Of a DNA stretch of 64,000 bases, positions 1-9,998 are shown one piece after another (the stretch's first letter is position 1; every line of letters begins with the position of its first letter). The notes under the pieces were generated by a model. That model was not told where the DNA came from. It saw nothing but the letters and a program-made list of their open reading frames with translations, and ran no database searches. The stretch comes from Halothece sp. PCC 7418. Lineage in GTDB: Bacteria; Cyanobacteriota; Cyanobacteriia; Cyanobacteriales; Rubidibacteraceae. Position numbers and translations under genes: made by a program. Location of the stretch: contig NC_019779.1 in assembly GCF_000317635.1 (NCBI RefSeq), positions 1,488,001 to 1,552,000 of the forward strand, written 5' to 3'.

Positions 1-73
1 CTTGGGTTCATTTTTCAAACCTTGGTTGCATAAGTTTAGATTCGCCAATCGTTAAAGCAGGAAAATTTGACTG

Positions 74-1588
74 ATGATGTCTCACGCTAAACAAAAAAAG
101 AAGGAAACTGTTTCTGGGCAGTATTCCCTTTGGAACTCACCTTTATTACAACCCTTACGCATAATTGCTCGTTCTTTCTCTCCCTATTGGTTCGCTTGCA
201 TTCCTCTCGTTGCGCTAATTTTGATTGTTACCCAAAGTGCAGCACAAGCCCAACACGCCTTTGATCTCGAAACGGTCGATATGAGTGACCCCGCAGTGAT
301 CAAAGGAATCCTCGATACCGTCTTTGTCTTCGTTTGTGCGGTGCTTGTCATTTTCATGAATGCGGGCTTTGGAATGCTCGAAACAGGCTTCTGTCGCCAG
401 AAAAACGCCGTTAATATTCTCTCCAAAAACTTAATTGTCTTTGGGATTGCGGTGATTGGATACTGGGCATTGGGTTTTGCGTTTATGTATGGCTCTGGTA
501 GTGCGTTTATGGGCTTTGCGGGCTTTTTCCTCTCCAGTAGTGACCCCGCAACCTATGGCTTAGATCCATTCCCTGCTGGCTTACCGATTTCTGTGTCTTT
601 CTTGTTCCAAGTTGCTTTTGCTGCGACTGCAGCCACCATTGTTTCTGGGGCGGTTGCAGAACGGATTAAGTTTGTGGATTTCTTAATCTTCTCTTTCTTA
701 TTAACTGCCATTTCCTACCCCATTAGCGGACACTGGGTTTGGGGGGGTGGTTTACTCTCTTCCATTCCTTTCTTAGGCGGGGCTGGTTTCCATGACTTCG
801 CTGGTTCTACTGTGGTTCACTCTGTTGGCGGTTGGGCTGCGTTGATGGGGGCTGCTTTTGTCGGTCCGCGCACAGGTAAATATCGCGAAGACGGTAGCAG
901 TAGCGCGATTCCAGGTCATAATATGAGTCTTGCCACTCTCGGCTGCTTAATTCTCTGGATTGGCTGGTATGGCTTTAACCCTGGGTCAGAATTAGCAGCA
1001 ACCCCCAATATCACTTATATTGCCATGACGACCACTCTCGCAGCAGCAGCAGGGGGCATTGCTTCGACCTTTACCTCTTGGTTTAAGGATGGTTATCCCG
1101 ATTTATCCATGATTGTTAATGGCATTCTTGCTGGTTTAGTCGGGATTACAGCAGGCTGTGATGCGATTCCTTATCCGTTTGCTGTTCTCACTGGCGCGAT
1201 CGCGGGAATTATTGTTGTTTTCGCTGTGTCTTTCTTTGATAGCATCAAAATTGATGACCCTGTTGGTGCAATCTCTGTTCACCTTGTCTGTGGTGTTTGG
1301 GGAACAATCGCCGTTGCTCTATTCGGAGGAGCAAACTTTGTCGCTCAAATCCTGGGTATTCTCACCATTGGTGGCTTTACAGTTCTCTCTAGTAGTATTG
1401 TTTGGGGAATTTTAAAAGCAACCCTTGGCGTTCGGGTTTCCATGGAAGAAGAAGTGCAAGGTCTCGATATTGGCGAACACGCGATGGAAGCCTACAGTGG
1501 CTTTGTCAAAGAAGCTGATGTTTTAAGTGGTGGTCGCAGTATGTCCATGAGTCAAGGCGGAGAAGTGCCTCGCAGTTCTGAATCGTAA
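74..1588 (+). CDS. amt1: Ammonium transporter (Amt family)
   Basis: Inner-membrane channel that takes up ammonium. The 504-residue protein has the Amt core of about 11 membrane segments, with family signatures visible: [16 protein letters not shown] near residue 95, the conserved SGHWVWGGG stretch, [13 protein letters not shown] near 240, and [17 protein letters not shown] near 405. A hydrophobic N-terminal segment ending in AQAQH near residue 60 looks like a cleaved signal peptide, as in bacterial Amt proteins; the basic N-terminal tail before it is longer than usual. The start is one of two adjacent ATGs (74 or 77) after an AGGAAAA-type ribosome site. A rho-independent terminator follows. 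No clear NtcA box is visible in the 73 upstream bases available. Family assignment is secure; which Amt paralogue is not. Confidence 0.95.
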   Translation: MMSHAKQKKKETVSGQYSLWNSPLLQPLRIIARSFSPYWFACIPLVALILIVTQSAAQAQHAFDLETVDMSDPAVIKGILDTVFVFVCAVLVIFMNAGFGMLETGFCRQKNAVNILSKNLIVFGIAVIGYWALGFAFMYGSGSAFMGFAGFFLSSSDPATYGLDPFPAGLPISVSFLFQVAFAATAATIVSGAVAERIKFVDFLIFSFLLTAISYPISGHWVWGGGLLSSIPFLGGAGFHDFAGSTVVHSVGGWAALMGAAFVGPRTGKYREDGSSSAIPGHNMSLATLGCLILWIGWYGFNPGSELAATPNITYIAMTTTLAAAAGGIASTFTSWFKDGYPDLSMIVNGILAGLVGITAGCDAIPYPFAVLTGAIAGIIVVFAVSFFDSIKIDDPVGAISVHLVCGVWGTIAVALFGGANFVAQILGILTIGGFTVLSSSIVWGILKATLGVRVSMEEEVQGLDIGEHAMEAYSGFVKEADVLSGGRSMSMSQGGEVPRSSES

Positions 1589-1625
1589 ACTAACTGAAAA
1601 TCTTTCTTGGGGGATTTCCCCTCAG

Positions 1626-1650
1626 TCCCCCCAAACTGGGGGATTTTTTT
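1626..1650 (+). terminator. Intrinsic terminator of amt1
   Basis: A CCCCCC run, a short AAACT loop, a GGGGGA run and then seven T residues form a strong hairpin with U-tail about 40 bases after the amt1 stop codon. Confidence 0.75.
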
Positions 1651-1691
1651 GGGTCGTTTTGAAATCACCACAAATAACTAATAATACCATC

Positions 1692-1813
1692 TCGATCAAT
1701 TAGTGCTACACAACGTAGGCTGAAACCCCCCTTAGTAAGGGGAATCCCCCCTAACCCCCCTTCAATAAGGGGGGAACCCTTGGGGGGATCGTTATGTAGT
1801 GCTAGTTGATCGA
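1692..1813. repeat. MITE-like palindromic element
   Basis: Imperfect terminal inverted repeats of about 24 bases (left arm 1692-1715, right arm 1789-1813, both containing TAGTGCTA-like cores and ending in CGATCAA/TTGATCG) flank a C/G-run core made of alternating CCCCCC and GGGGGG blocks, itself self-complementary. It fills most of the 330-base gap between amt1 and miaB. The structure suggests a non-autonomous repeat able to fold into a long hairpin. No coding capacity is seen. Confidence 0.6.
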
Positions 1814-1919
1814 AACGCTATAACTATTTGCTGCGGAGAATTTTCATCTGCGCTAATATACGATATGCAGATCATGTTCTGCTCTTTTTGTTGTGTTTTC
1901 ACCCCCTCTGCTTTCAATT

Positions 1920-3263
1920 ATGACTTCAATTACTTCTCGTCGTTATCACATTACTACCTTTGGCTGTCAGATGAATAAAGCTGACTCGGAACGGATGGCG
2001 GGTATTTTGGACGCGATGGGCTATCAAGCAGAAGATGATCCTTATCTGGCTGATGTTGTAGTTTACAATACCTGCACAATTCGGGATAATGCAGAACAAA
2101 AAGTTTATTCTTATCTGGGACGACAAGCAAAACGGAAACAAAAGAGTGCTGATGTCACGTTGATTGTTGCTGGCTGTGTCGCACAACAAGAAGGGGAAAA
2201 GTTATTACGGCGTGTTCCCGAATTAGATTTAGTGATGGGTCCGCAGCACGCCAACCGCCTTGGGGATCTCTTGGAACAAGTACAAGAAGGAAATCAAATT
2301 GTTGCCACAGAACCCATTTACATTATGGAAGATATCACTAAACCGCGACGAGATAGTGATATTACGGCGTGGGTGAATGTTATTTATGGGTGTAATGAGC
2401 GTTGCAGTTATTGTGTTGTTCCCAATGTGCGGGGGGTAGAACAATCCCGAACTCCCGAAGCGATTCGGGAAGAAATGGAAATCCTCGCCGAACAAGGCTA
2501 TCAAGAAGTCACGCTGTTAGGACAAAATATTGATGCTTATGGGCGTGATCTCCCTGGTTCGACTCCAGAAGGACGACATAAGCACACCTTTACGGATTTA
2601 CTCTATTATGTCCATGATGTGCCTGGAATTGAACGGATTCGCTTTGCAACCAGTCATCCCCGCTACTTTACAGAACGTTTGATTCGCGCTTGTGCGGAGT
2701 TACCGAAGGTGTGCGAACATTTTCATATTCCGTTTCAGTCTGGGGATAATGAAGTCTTAAAAGCAATGTCTCGCGGTTATACTCATGAGAAATATCGGCG
2801 GATTGTGGATAAGATTCGTCACTATCTCCCTGATGCTGCGATTAGTGCAGATGCGATTGTCGGTTTTCCAGGAGAAACAGAAGAACAGTTTCAGAATACT
2901 TTGCGCTTGGTCGAAGATGTTGAGTTTGACCAGTTAAATACGGCTGCTTATTCTCCCCGTCCTGGAACTCCTTCTGCAAAATGGGAAAATCAACTCAGTG
3001 ATGAGGTGAAAAGTGATCGCCTGCAACGGTTAAATCATCTGGTTTCAACGAAAGCTGCAGCGCGATCGCGCCGTTATTTGGATCGCACTGAAGAAGTCTT
3101 GGTGGAAGGACAAAATCCCAAAGACCCCTCGCAAGTGATGGGACGCACCCGCACCAACCGCTTAACCTTCTTTGCGGGTGACATTAATCAACTGCGGGGA
3201 AAACAAGTCCCTGTGAAAATTACAGAAGTACGCGCCTTTAGTTTGACGGGTGAAATGGTTTAA
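1920..3263 (+). CDS. miaB: tRNA-2-methylthio-N6-dimethylallyladenosine synthase MiaB
   Basis: Radical-SAM methylthiotransferase that converts i6A37 to ms2i6A37 in tRNA. Seen in order: the N-terminal methylthiotransferase domain with its three cluster cysteines (TFGCQMN at about 16, [13 protein letters not shown] at about 52, AGCVAQQEG at about 86); the radical-SAM CxxxCxxC in [17 protein letters not shown]; conserved [11 protein letters not shown] and [16 protein letters not shown]; and a C-terminal TRAM-type region rich in arginine and basic residues. A GTG in the same frame exists at 1893, but ATG 1920 gives the normal MiaB N-terminus. It converges on the next gene with a 4-base overlap. 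Confidence 0.95.
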   Translation: MTSITSRRYHITTFGCQMNKADSERMAGILDAMGYQAEDDPYLADVVVYNTCTIRDNAEQKVYSYLGRQAKRKQKSADVTLIVAGCVAQQEGEKLLRRVPELDLVMGPQHANRLGDLLEQVQEGNQIVATEPIYIMEDITKPRRDSDITAWVNVIYGCNERCSYCVVPNVRGVEQSRTPEAIREEMEILAEQGYQEVTLLGQNIDAYGRDLPGSTPEGRHKHTFTDLLYYVHDVPGIERIRFATSHPRYFTERLIRACAELPKVCEHFHIPFQSGDNEVLKAMSRGYTHEKYRRIVDKIRHYLPDAAISADAIVGFPGETEEQFQNTLRLVEDVEFDQLNTAAYSPRPGTPSAKWENQLSDEVKSDRLQRLNHLVSTKAAARSRRYLDRTEEVLVEGQNPKDPSQVMGRTRTNRLTFFAGDINQLRGKQVPVKITEVRAFSLTGEMV

Positions 3264-4207
3264 GTTGCAAGACTTGCAGGGGGAGTTACTTGCTCTTGTA
3301 AAAACTGCATTACTTGTTGTTCAATTTGTTCTGATGCACAGGCGATCGCGTCATGTCCGCAATTTTCAAGAATTTCTAAACGGGAATTAGACATTTTTTG
3401 CTGTAAGATTTTGCCATGTTCGAGGGGAAACCAACGATCGCGATCGCCCCATAAAATCAGGGTTGGACAAAGAATTTCTGCTAGATTCTCTTGGACATAA
3501 CTAATTAAATTCGGTTGTTGGCGTTCTAAGCATTCAATTTCTTGAGCAGCTTGTTGTAAGGTTTGGGTAAAGTGCGCGATCGCGCCTGGATTTTCAATAA
3601 ACGGATATGTCAACGCATACACATCCTCATAGCGACTCATGGCGGGTGTCGTAACCACCTCTCTCCGCGCAAACCGCACCGCTTCCCGCACCAAAGGGGC
3701 TAAAGGTTTAACTAAACGAGACTGATCAAACTCTCTCACCACCGCTAAAGGAATTTTTGACAGAAAACGCATACTCGCACTCGGTAAGGCTTCAGGGAAA
3801 ATCGCAGCATTAACTAACACCAATCGCTCAAAATATTGGGGATAGTCGATCACTGAGGCTAACGTAACCAAGCCCCCTAAAGATTGAGCAATCACCGTCG
3901 CGGGTTCATCACATAACGCGGAAATCACTTGCGGTAACTCTTGCTGTAATTGGGTAATTTTCCACTGAAAAGGCTTATCCGAAAAGCCATGTCCTGTCGC
4001 ATCAAAAGCAATGACTCGATAGTGTTGAGCTAAAATCGGAATCAGTCGTCGCCAACTATAACTCCAACTCCCAATCCCATGTAAAAAAATAATCGGCGGT
4101 CCCTCACCTCTTTCGCCATAAGCAAGGTGATGAACTTCACCTTGAGAATTATACACAGGTAACTTTTTTTGCCCCTCTGGAAATGTATTTTCCCACCAAT
4201 TTTTCAT
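3260..4207 (-). CDS. Alpha/beta-fold hydrolase
   Basis: A 315-residue single-domain alpha/beta hydrolase of unknown substrate. The oxyanion-hole motif [12 protein letters not shown] is near residue 41, the nucleophile elbow AQSLGG puts Ser at about 109 (the first elbow position is Ala rather than the usual Gly), the acid is in [10 protein letters not shown] near 253, and the catalytic His is in NCGHDAIA near 285. No signal peptide is seen, so it is probably cytosolic. It resembles cyanobacterial hydrolases annotated loosely as haloalkane dehalogenase- or epoxide hydrolase-like; no specific reaction can be assigned. Its end overlaps convergently with miaB. Confidence 0.85.
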   Translation of the reverse strand: MKNWWENTFPEGQKKLPVYNSQGEVHHLAYGERGEGPPIIFLHGIGSWSYSWRRLIPILAQHYRVIAFDATGHGFSDKPFQWKITQLQQELPQVISALCDEPATVIAQSLGGLVTLASVIDYPQYFERLVLVNAAIFPEALPSASMRFLSKIPLAVVREFDQSRLVKPLAPLVREAVRFARREVVTTPAMSRYEDVYALTYPFIENPGAIAHFTQTLQQAAQEIECLERQQPNLISYVQENLAEILCPTLILWGDRDRWFPLEHGKILQQKMSNSRLEILENCGHDAIACASEQIEQQVMQFLQEQVTPPASLAT

Positions 4208-4411
4208 TGTCCCACTTCTCCTTAAATGAGATTATTTTCAGTGTTGAACGAATAGTTGACAACCCAGAACTTTAGAATCAAGTGTAAATTTAATATAACA
4301 AATCACTGTTAATCATCAAATTCTCATGTTCTCCATTTAACCAACTCCTATTCCAACCATAACGTTTTGATAACTTTTGCGATATAGCAATATGATTAAA
4401 TTTGTAAAAAA

Positions 4412-5161
4412 ATGAGTCAATTCTTATTTATTAGCGACCTCGATAATACTTTAATCGGCGATGACATTGCCCTCGAACAACTCAATAAAATTTTACAGAA
4501 AAAGCGAGAAGCAGACGGAACAAAAATCGTTTATGCAACTGGACGTTCTCTATTTTTATATAAAAAACTGACCACAGAAAAGCCCTTAATCCCTCCTGAT
4601 GCCCTCATTGCTGCGGTAGGAACAGAAATTTATCTTAACCCAGAAAGTCAACAAATCGATCAAGATTGGGTAAAATTATTATCTAACAATTGGCAACGAG
4701 ATAAAATTTTAGAAATTACTCAAACCTTTCCCGAACTGGTTCTGCAACCTGAATCAGAACAAGGACAATTTAAGATCAGTTTTCATCTTTCTGCTGATAC
4801 AGCTAAACAGAACATTGAGCAGCTAGAAAATAGGCTCAAAGAGAATGGTTTAGAAATTAAACTCATTTACAGTGGAAGTAAAGATTTAGATTTGATTCCC
4901 CAGCAAGCGGACAAAGGCTTAGCGGTTAATTTCTTACAAAATAAGTGGGATTTCAATGATCTAAAAACGGTTGTTTGTGGTGACTCAGGAAATGATATTG
5001 CACTTTTTAGCACAGGTCAACCTCATGGAATTTTAGTCGGTAATGCTCAAATTGAACTGCGAGAATGGTATCAAAATAATCAAACAAACTATCGTTATTT
5101 TGCCGACCAAAATTATGCAGCAGGAATTCAAGAAGGGTTACAATACTTTCATTTCATTTAA
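4412..5161 (+). CDS. spp: Sucrose-6F-phosphate phosphatase (HAD family)
   Basis: Removes phosphate from sucrose-6F-phosphate, the last step of sucrose synthesis, often used for osmotic protection in cyanobacteria. The 249-residue length matches the stand-alone enzyme. HAD motif I is SDLDNTL (Asp9 and Asp11), motif II is YATGRS near 42, the cap region carries the substrate-binding KISFHLS stretch, motif III Lys is in QQADKGLAV near 168, and motif IV is CGDSGNDIALF near 192. No sucrose-phosphate synthase gene is nearby. The 204-base divergent gap upstream shows no clear regulatory box. Confidence 0.85.
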   Translation: MSQFLFISDLDNTLIGDDIALEQLNKILQKKREADGTKIVYATGRSLFLYKKLTTEKPLIPPDALIAAVGTEIYLNPESQQIDQDWVKLLSNNWQRDKILEITQTFPELVLQPESEQGQFKISFHLSADTAKQNIEQLENRLKENGLEIKLIYSGSKDLDLIPQQADKGLAVNFLQNKWDFNDLKTVVCGDSGNDIALFSTGQPHGILVGNAQIELREWYQNNQTNYRYFADQNYAAGIQEGLQYFHFI

Positions 5162-5251
5162 ACTGGCAATTATAGCAGTTTTCGGACTAGCGAGGTCTAT
5201 TCTAAATTTTGATTCTTTGTCCCTCAAAAGACTAACAAACACTATAATATC

Positions 5252-6073
5252 ATGAGTCAAATCGTTCCTGTTCCATCCCAGCCCTTAACAAAAACACCAT
5301 TAATTGAACTGAAAGGGATTTCTAAAACCTTCGGGACAAAACCCATTCTAGATGAAGTTGATTTAACAATTTATGAAGGAGAAGCCCTTGTTATTATCGG
5401 TCCTTCTGGTACAGGAAAATCAACAATTCTCCGCATTATAGCGGGTTTACTCGCCCCAGATAGTGGTGAAATTTATGTGAAAGGGAAACGGCGAGACGGA
5501 TTAATTGAAGAACATGATGATGCGATGAATATTAGCATGGTTTTCCAACACGCAGCCCTGTTTGACTCTCTTACTGTTGATGAGAATGTCGGCTTTTATT
5601 TATATCAAAACTCGCGCTTACCTCGGGACAAAATTCGCAAATTAGTAGAAGAAAAACTGGAAATGGTAGGCTTACCTGGAACGGCTGATCTCTCCCCTGC
5701 ACAACTTTCTGGGGGGATGAAAAAACGAGTCAGTTTTGCGCGGGCGATTATGTCAAACCCTGATGATCCCGCAAGTTGTCCTGCTGCAATTCTATATGAT
5801 GAACCCACCGCAGGACTCGATCCCATTGCTTCAACAGTCATTGAAGATTTAGTTCGTCAACTCCAAGATACCAATACCGGATGTGGGACTTATATTATGG
5901 TTAGCCACCAAGATAGCACCATTCGTCGTACTGCGGATCGGGTTATTTTTCTATATGGTGGTAAAGTACAGTGGGAAGGCAATGTTCATGAAATTGATAC
6001 CACCACCCATCCCATGGTACGACAATTTTTTAGTGCTAGTGTTGAAGGACCGATTCGGGTGATTGGTAGTTAA
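5252..6073 (+). CDS. MCE-type ABC transporter ATP-binding protein (MlaF-like)
   Basis: ATPase subunit of an MCE/Mla-like lipid transporter. The 273-residue protein shows Walker A GPSGTGKST near residue 51, a Q-loop in MVFQHAALF, the signature LSGGMKKR near 150, Walker B AAILYDEPTAGLD near 175 and an H-loop in MVSHQD. The HAALFDSLTV and GGMKKR variants are typical of the MlaF/Ttg2A branch. It lies 30 bases before an MCE-domain gene in the same direction, which supports this role; the permease subunit is not in the window. The best-fit substrate is phospholipid or another lipid moved between membranes, by family inference only. Confidence 0.88.
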   Translation: MSQIVPVPSQPLTKTPLIELKGISKTFGTKPILDEVDLTIYEGEALVIIGPSGTGKSTILRIIAGLLAPDSGEIYVKGKRRDGLIEEHDDAMNISMVFQHAALFDSLTVDENVGFYLYQNSRLPRDKIRKLVEEKLEMVGLPGTADLSPAQLSGGMKKRVSFARAIMSNPDDPASCPAAILYDEPTAGLDPIASTVIEDLVRQLQDTNTGCGTYIMVSHQDSTIRRTADRVIFLYGGKVQWEGNVHEIDTTTHPMVRQFFSASVEGPIRVIGS

Positions 6074-6103
6074 AACAATTGCAATGCAATTAAGGATATA
6101 AAT

Positions 6104-7303
6104 ATGCGATCGCGCACAATTCGAGAAGGTTCTGTCGGTTTATTGATTCTATTCGGTTTTATTTTATTTGGCGGGCTTTTTATCTGGTTAAGAGGGTTTA
6201 AACTCGGGCAACAAAGTTATAATATTACCATCGCTTTTCGGGATGCAAATCGAGTGATTGCGGGTTCACCTGTCCGTTATCGAGGGGTTAATGTGGGAGA
6301 AGTGGTTAGCATTAATCCCAATGCAAACGGGGTTAATATTGAAGTTAAAATTAATCGGGTCGATCTGAGTATTCCCAGAGAAAATTTATTAGTGGAAGCG
6401 AATCAATCTGGGCTGATCGGAGAAACCTCTATTGATATTTACCCTCAAGTGCAATTAGCTTCAGATCAAGCAGGAATCAATCCCCTTAGTGAAGATTGTA
6501 ATTCCCAAATTGTCGTGTGTGAAAATGACACGATTGACGGAAAAGTTGGCGCAAGTATTGATGTTTTAATTCGGAATACAGCAGAAGCTGCGGAATTAAT
6601 AAGCGATCCCGAGTTGTTTAATAACTTGAAAAATGTTGCTCAAAGTGCAACTGATGCTGCGGATGGAATTGCAGAAGTGAGTCGAGAATTATCAGAGATT
6701 TCTGGAGATGTGAGTCAACAATTAAAAGTATTAACAACAACCACATCTCAACAACTTAGAGTGTTAAGCAAAACGACAGAAAAAACGGGAGAACAGGTGA
6801 TAGCCACCGCAGCGGAAGCAGAAGAATTAATAGGAAATGTGAATCGGGTTGTGGTCGCGAATCAAAAAAATGTAGAAACAACTCTCGCCGAAATTAGTGC
6901 GACCAGTCAACAATTGAATCAACTAGTTGATACTCTAGCAGCAACCTTACAAAGTCTTAATAGCAATTTAGAAGCAACGGATACTCAAGAATTGATTCGT
7001 AATTTAGAAACCTTAACGGCGAATGCAGCAGCTACCTCAGAAAACTTAAAAAAAGCCTCAGCAACCCTCAGTAGTTCTGAAAATTTAGTTTTACTTCAAC
7101 AAACCTTAGACTCAGCACGGGCAACCTTTGAAAATACGCAGAAAATTACTTCTGATCTCGATGAATTAACAGGAAATCCTGAATTTCGACAAGATTTGGA
7201 AGATTTAATTAAAGGATTAAGTGACTTACTCTCTTCCACTCAAGACTTAGAACAACAATTGGCAATTGCTGAAAAAAATAACTTAGAATTAAAGCAGGAC
7301 TAA
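6104..7303 (+). CDS. MCE-domain (MlaD-like) lipid-transport protein
   Basis: A 399-residue membrane-anchored substrate-binding component of an MCE transporter. One N-terminal transmembrane segment (about residues 8-30, VGLLILFGFILFGGLFIWL) is followed by a single MCE domain beginning YNITIAFRDANRVIAGSPVRY near 39, with the typical RGVNVGEV turn. From about residue 155 on the protein is a long alpha-helical, Gln/Thr/Glu-rich coiled-coil tail, as in other cyanobacterial MCE proteins. The start codon is merged with a HIP1-like sequence. It forms a probable operon with the upstream ATPase gene and ends one base before the convergent DALR gene. Confidence 0.88.
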   Translation: MRSRTIREGSVGLLILFGFILFGGLFIWLRGFKLGQQSYNITIAFRDANRVIAGSPVRYRGVNVGEVVSINPNANGVNIEVKINRVDLSIPRENLLVEANQSGLIGETSIDIYPQVQLASDQAGINPLSEDCNSQIVVCENDTIDGKVGASIDVLIRNTAEAAELISDPELFNNLKNVAQSATDAADGIAEVSRELSEISGDVSQQLKVLTTTTSQQLRVLSKTTEKTGEQVIATAAEAEELIGNVNRVVVANQKNVETTLAEISATSQQLNQLVDTLAATLQSLNSNLEATDTQELIRNLETLTANAAATSENLKKASATLSSSENLVLLQQTLDSARATFENTQKITSDLDELTGNPEFRQDLEDLIKGLSDLLSSTQDLEQQLAIAEKNNLELKQD

Positions 7304-8086
7304 CTAATCTTCCAAGTCAAAGAGTAGTCTTTCTGTAATAGCAATGGCAGTAAACCGAATGACTGCAAGTTGATGAAAATGAGGTTGTTGGCGGTTAAAG
7401 AGTTGACAGTGGCGATGAAACTCTAGAAAAGCAGCACTGAGGTGATCAGCAAGTTTTTCTCGCTGCTGCACAGAAGAGACTTTTTCTAAACCATCCCGAG
7501 TCAAAATGAGTTGATAGAGAAATTGCCAATCTTCATCTATTAAAAGACTAGGAGTGGAAAAAGAAATTGTCTTCCACTGTTGAATAGGATGAAGCAGAGA
7601 GATGAAGTTTTCTTGAATCCCCAATTGCAAAAGCTGCCAACATCGATCGCGCACATATTTGGGAAAAGAATCAATGGTCTCTGGTGGTGTGAGCGAGTAA
7701 CTCAAGGAAGAAATCCCCTGCAATCCCTCCTCAAGCCAGTTTTGAATCGTCTTTTCGGTGAGGGTGAATTCAATCCAAGCGGGAGGAGAGCAGCGAATGT
7801 CAGCGAAATCAGGAGGGATTGTCTCTTGTAACTTCTCTGTGATCGCTGCTGCAACTTGAGAGGCCAAAGAGGAGTGTTTTCTGGCTAAAAAGAGCGCGAT
7901 CGCGCTACGATAGTTAAGTTTGTTGTCTTGCCAGCGCAGTGTCAACGGCGGAGGATGACACTGATCAGTTCTCAGCGTCAAGGGTTGAACCTCCAGTTGA
8001 TCTAAAACAAATTCAATACTATTTTGGAGTCTCTCCTCAATTGAGATTAAAAATTCTATTTCCCTTGACGAATCTTTCCCTTTCAC
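7304..8086 (-). CDS. DALR anticodon-binding-domain protein (ArgRS-derived paralogue)
   Basis: A 260-residue protein resembling the two ends of class I arginyl-tRNA synthetase without its catalytic Rossmann core: there is no HIGH or KMSKS motif. The N-terminal part (NYRSAIALFLARK near residue 57) looks like the ArgRS additional domain. The C-terminal part (AAFLEFHRHCQLF and RFTAIAITERLLFDL near 220-255) looks like the DALR helical bundle that reads the anticodon. Such shortened proteins occur in other cyanobacteria; their role is unknown, and tRNA binding is only an inference. It is divergent from a Crp-family regulator across a 68-base gap. Confidence 0.65.
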   Translation of the reverse strand: MKGKDSSREIEFLISIEERLQNSIEFVLDQLEVQPLTLRTDQCHPPPLTLRWQDNKLNYRSAIALFLARKHSSLASQVAAAITEKLQETIPPDFADIRCSPPAWIEFTLTEKTIQNWLEEGLQGISSLSYSLTPPETIDSFPKYVRDRCWQLLQLGIQENFISLLHPIQQWKTISFSTPSLLIDEDWQFLYQLILTRDGLEKVSSVQQREKLADHLSAAFLEFHRHCQLFNRQQPHFHQLAVIRFTAIAITERLLFDLED

Positions 8087-8103
8087 TGTATCTTTTTATA
8101 CTC

Positions 8104-8117
8104 GTACCACAAATTAC
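8104..8117. promoter_or_regulatory. Candidate NtcA/Crp-type box GTAN8TAC
   Basis: GTA-CCACAAAT-TAC fits the NtcA consensus exactly and lies in the 68-base gap shared by the divergent DALR gene and the Crp-family regulator. No well-placed -10 element follows at the canonical distance on the plus strand, and the six fixed bases are expected by chance many times in 64 kb, so confidence is low. Confidence 0.3.
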
Positions 8118-8154
8118 TGTACTGTAAAATTAAGCGTCAGCACCTGTAAATATA

Positions 8155-8838
8155 ATGTATCCTTCTTCTGCTTCTGAAACGAATCGTCCTTTTGTAATTT
8201 GGCAAAGAGTTGCTGATTGGGCCCATAGTCATTATCGAGCACGAACCTTTGGCAAAGAGGAGCGCATTCCCGCCCGTCCTGGATTATTGTATCTTGTTGA
8301 ACGAGGGGTCATTCGTTTAGCAGGTCTCTCCCAAAATGAAGGGCTCAAACCCTCTAGTCTTGGGGAAGAAGCAGAAACTTTTTTAGGTTTTATTGGGGCG
8401 GGTCAACCCTTTGAAATTGTCGCGCAATCTCCCTACACCCTACAAGCCTACGCCCATGTGGAATCAACTTCTGTGATTTGGTTATATTGGAAAGATATCG
8501 ACAATTGGCCCCATTTTCGTGGGGAAATCTTAGAAGCCTTTCGCACTCAACACCAACGGAAATTAATCTGGCTGAGTACCCTCGGACAACGGCAAACCAT
8601 CGACCGCTTACTTGGTTTTCTCACCCTTCTTGTGGAAGAACACGGAAAACCCATTGAAGAGGGATATTACTTACCTTTTCCCCTCACTCATGCTCAAATT
8701 AGCAGTGCCATTGGTTCAACTCGCGTCACCGTCACTCGTCTGATGGGAAAATTACGACAGCAAGGTAAAATTCTAATTGTAGAAGACAATTTAATCTGCT
8801 TACCTTATTCTCCCGAACCATTGCTCAGTCCAAACTAA
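8155..8838 (+). CDS. Crp/Fnr-family transcriptional regulator
   Basis: A 227-residue DNA-binding regulator. The N-terminal two thirds is a cyclic-nucleotide-binding-like beta roll ([50 protein letters not shown]). The C-terminal helix-turn-helix is [22 protein letters not shown] near 180-200, whose recognition helix is the same type as in NtcA. It differs from NtcA in the sensor domain and lacks the phosphate-binding cassette of cAMP receptors. It resembles a second, conserved cyanobacterial Crp-like protein rather than NtcA itself. It overlaps the convergent rfbB end by 4 bases. Effector and targets are unknown. Confidence 0.85.
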   Translation: MYPSSASETNRPFVIWQRVADWAHSHYRARTFGKEERIPARPGLLYLVERGVIRLAGLSQNEGLKPSSLGEEAETFLGFIGAGQPFEIVAQSPYTLQAYAHVESTSVIWLYWKDIDNWPHFRGEILEAFRTQHQRKLIWLSTLGQRQTIDRLLGFLTLLVEEHGKPIEEGYYLPFPLTHAQISSAIGSTRVTVTRLMGKLRQQGKILIVEDNLICLPYSPEPLLSPN

Positions 8839-9917
8839 GCCGAGGTTTGATAGACCTGTTGATAATAGGCTTGATATTCTTCTGATAACAAAGGTTCCCA
8901 CCAGTGGCGGTTTTCTAAATACCAGCTTACTGTCTGGCGTAATCCTTCTTCTACAGTGACAGACGGTTGCCAACCCAATTCTGTTTTAATTTTATCGGCA
9001 TCAATGGCATAACGGCGGTCATGTCCAGGGCGATCTTTAACAAAGGTAATTAACTCTTGTGCAGGAGACACAGGAAGACTCGGTGCGAGTTCATCCATCA
9101 AATCACATAACATTCGCACCAAGTCAATATTTTTCACTTCATTGTTTCCGCCAATATTATAAGTTTCTCCAGGTTTCCCTTTGCGAATAACAGTATCTAA
9201 CGCCCGACAATGATCCAGAACATACAACCAATCACGAACATTTTGACCATCTCCGTAAACTGGTAACGGTTTTCCAAGGAGGATGTTAATACACATCAAC
9301 GGAATTAGTTTTTCAGGATAATGATAGGGGCCGTAGTTATTGGAACAGTTGGTAATGAGGGTGGGGAGTTCATAGGTGTGGTAGTAGGCGCGAACTAAGT
9401 GATCACTCCCTGCTTTTGATGCTGAATAAGGGCTATTTGGGGCGTAAGGGGTTGTTTCTCGGAATGGGGGATCGTCGGGCTCTAATGTGCCATAAACTTC
9501 GTCTGTGGAAACATGGAGAAAGCGTCCGTTTCCCTCTAGCTGCGGGTAATAATTGCGGAAGGCTTCAAGGAGGGTAAATGTCCCGATGACGTTGGTTTGA
9601 ATAAACGCATCTGGGGCTAAAATTGAGCGATCCACATGGGATTCTGCTGCAAAATGAGCAATCGTATTAATTTGATAGTCTCGCAAGAGACGGTCAACTA
9701 GAGCGCGATCGGTAATATTCCCTTGACTAAAATGAAAATTAGGGTTGGATTCTAATTCTTTTAAGTTATCAAGATTTCCCGCATAGGTGAGAGCATCGAG
9801 GACAACTACTGCATCTTCGGGGTGTTCATTGAGCCAATAGTGAACAAAATTAGATCCAATAAAGCCAGCACCGCCAGTGACTAATAAATGGTTATTTGTA
9901 GTTCGTTGTTGGTTCAT
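8835..9917 (-). CDS. rfbB: dTDP-glucose 4,6-dehydratase
   Basis: NAD-dependent short-chain dehydratase making dTDP-4-keto-6-deoxyglucose for rhamnose and related surface sugars. The nucleotide-binding [10 protein letters not shown] is at about residue 15, the active-site region HVSTDEVYG near 135, and the catalytic Tyr/Lys pair in YSASKAG near 165; [14 protein letters not shown] and [11 protein letters not shown] are also typical. The first nine residues, MNQQRTTNN, are encoded by heptanucleotide-repeat sequence, whereas the family usually begins directly with the [11 protein letters not shown] strand. The start region is therefore unusual. No other rhamnose genes adjoin it. Confidence 0.93.
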   Translation of the reverse strand: MNQQRTTNNHLLVTGGAGFIGSNFVHYWLNEHPEDAVVVLDALTYAGNLDNLKELESNPNFHFSQGNITDRALVDRLLRDYQINTIAHFAAESHVDRSILAPDAFIQTNVIGTFTLLEAFRNYYPQLEGNGRFLHVSTDEVYGTLEPDDPPFRETTPYAPNSPYSASKAGSDHLVRAYYHTYELPTLITNCSNNYGPYHYPEKLIPLMCINILLGKPLPVYGDGQNVRDWLYVLDHCRALDTVIRKGKPGETYNIGGNNEVKNIDLVRMLCDLMDELAPSLPVSPAQELITFVKDRPGHDRRYAIDADKIKTELGWQPSVTVEEGLRQTVSWYLENRHWWEPLLSEEYQAYYQQVYQTSA

Positions 9918-9953
9918 GGTTGTTTGTTGTTTGTTGTTGGTTCATGGTTGTTT
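9905..9953. repeat. Duplicated 21-base repeat covering the rfbB start
   Basis: Identical 21-mers at 9905-9925 and 9933-9953, 28 bases apart, each contain an ATG on the minus strand (9917 and 9945). The inner one is the rfbB start; the outer one is out of frame and opens a short reading frame that overlaps the rfbB start. A GGTAACT pair follows at about 9954-9967. Confidence 0.7.
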
Positions 9954-9998
9954 GGTAACTGGTAACTGCTGTACCTCGATCCGCTAAGGAACGCTATA

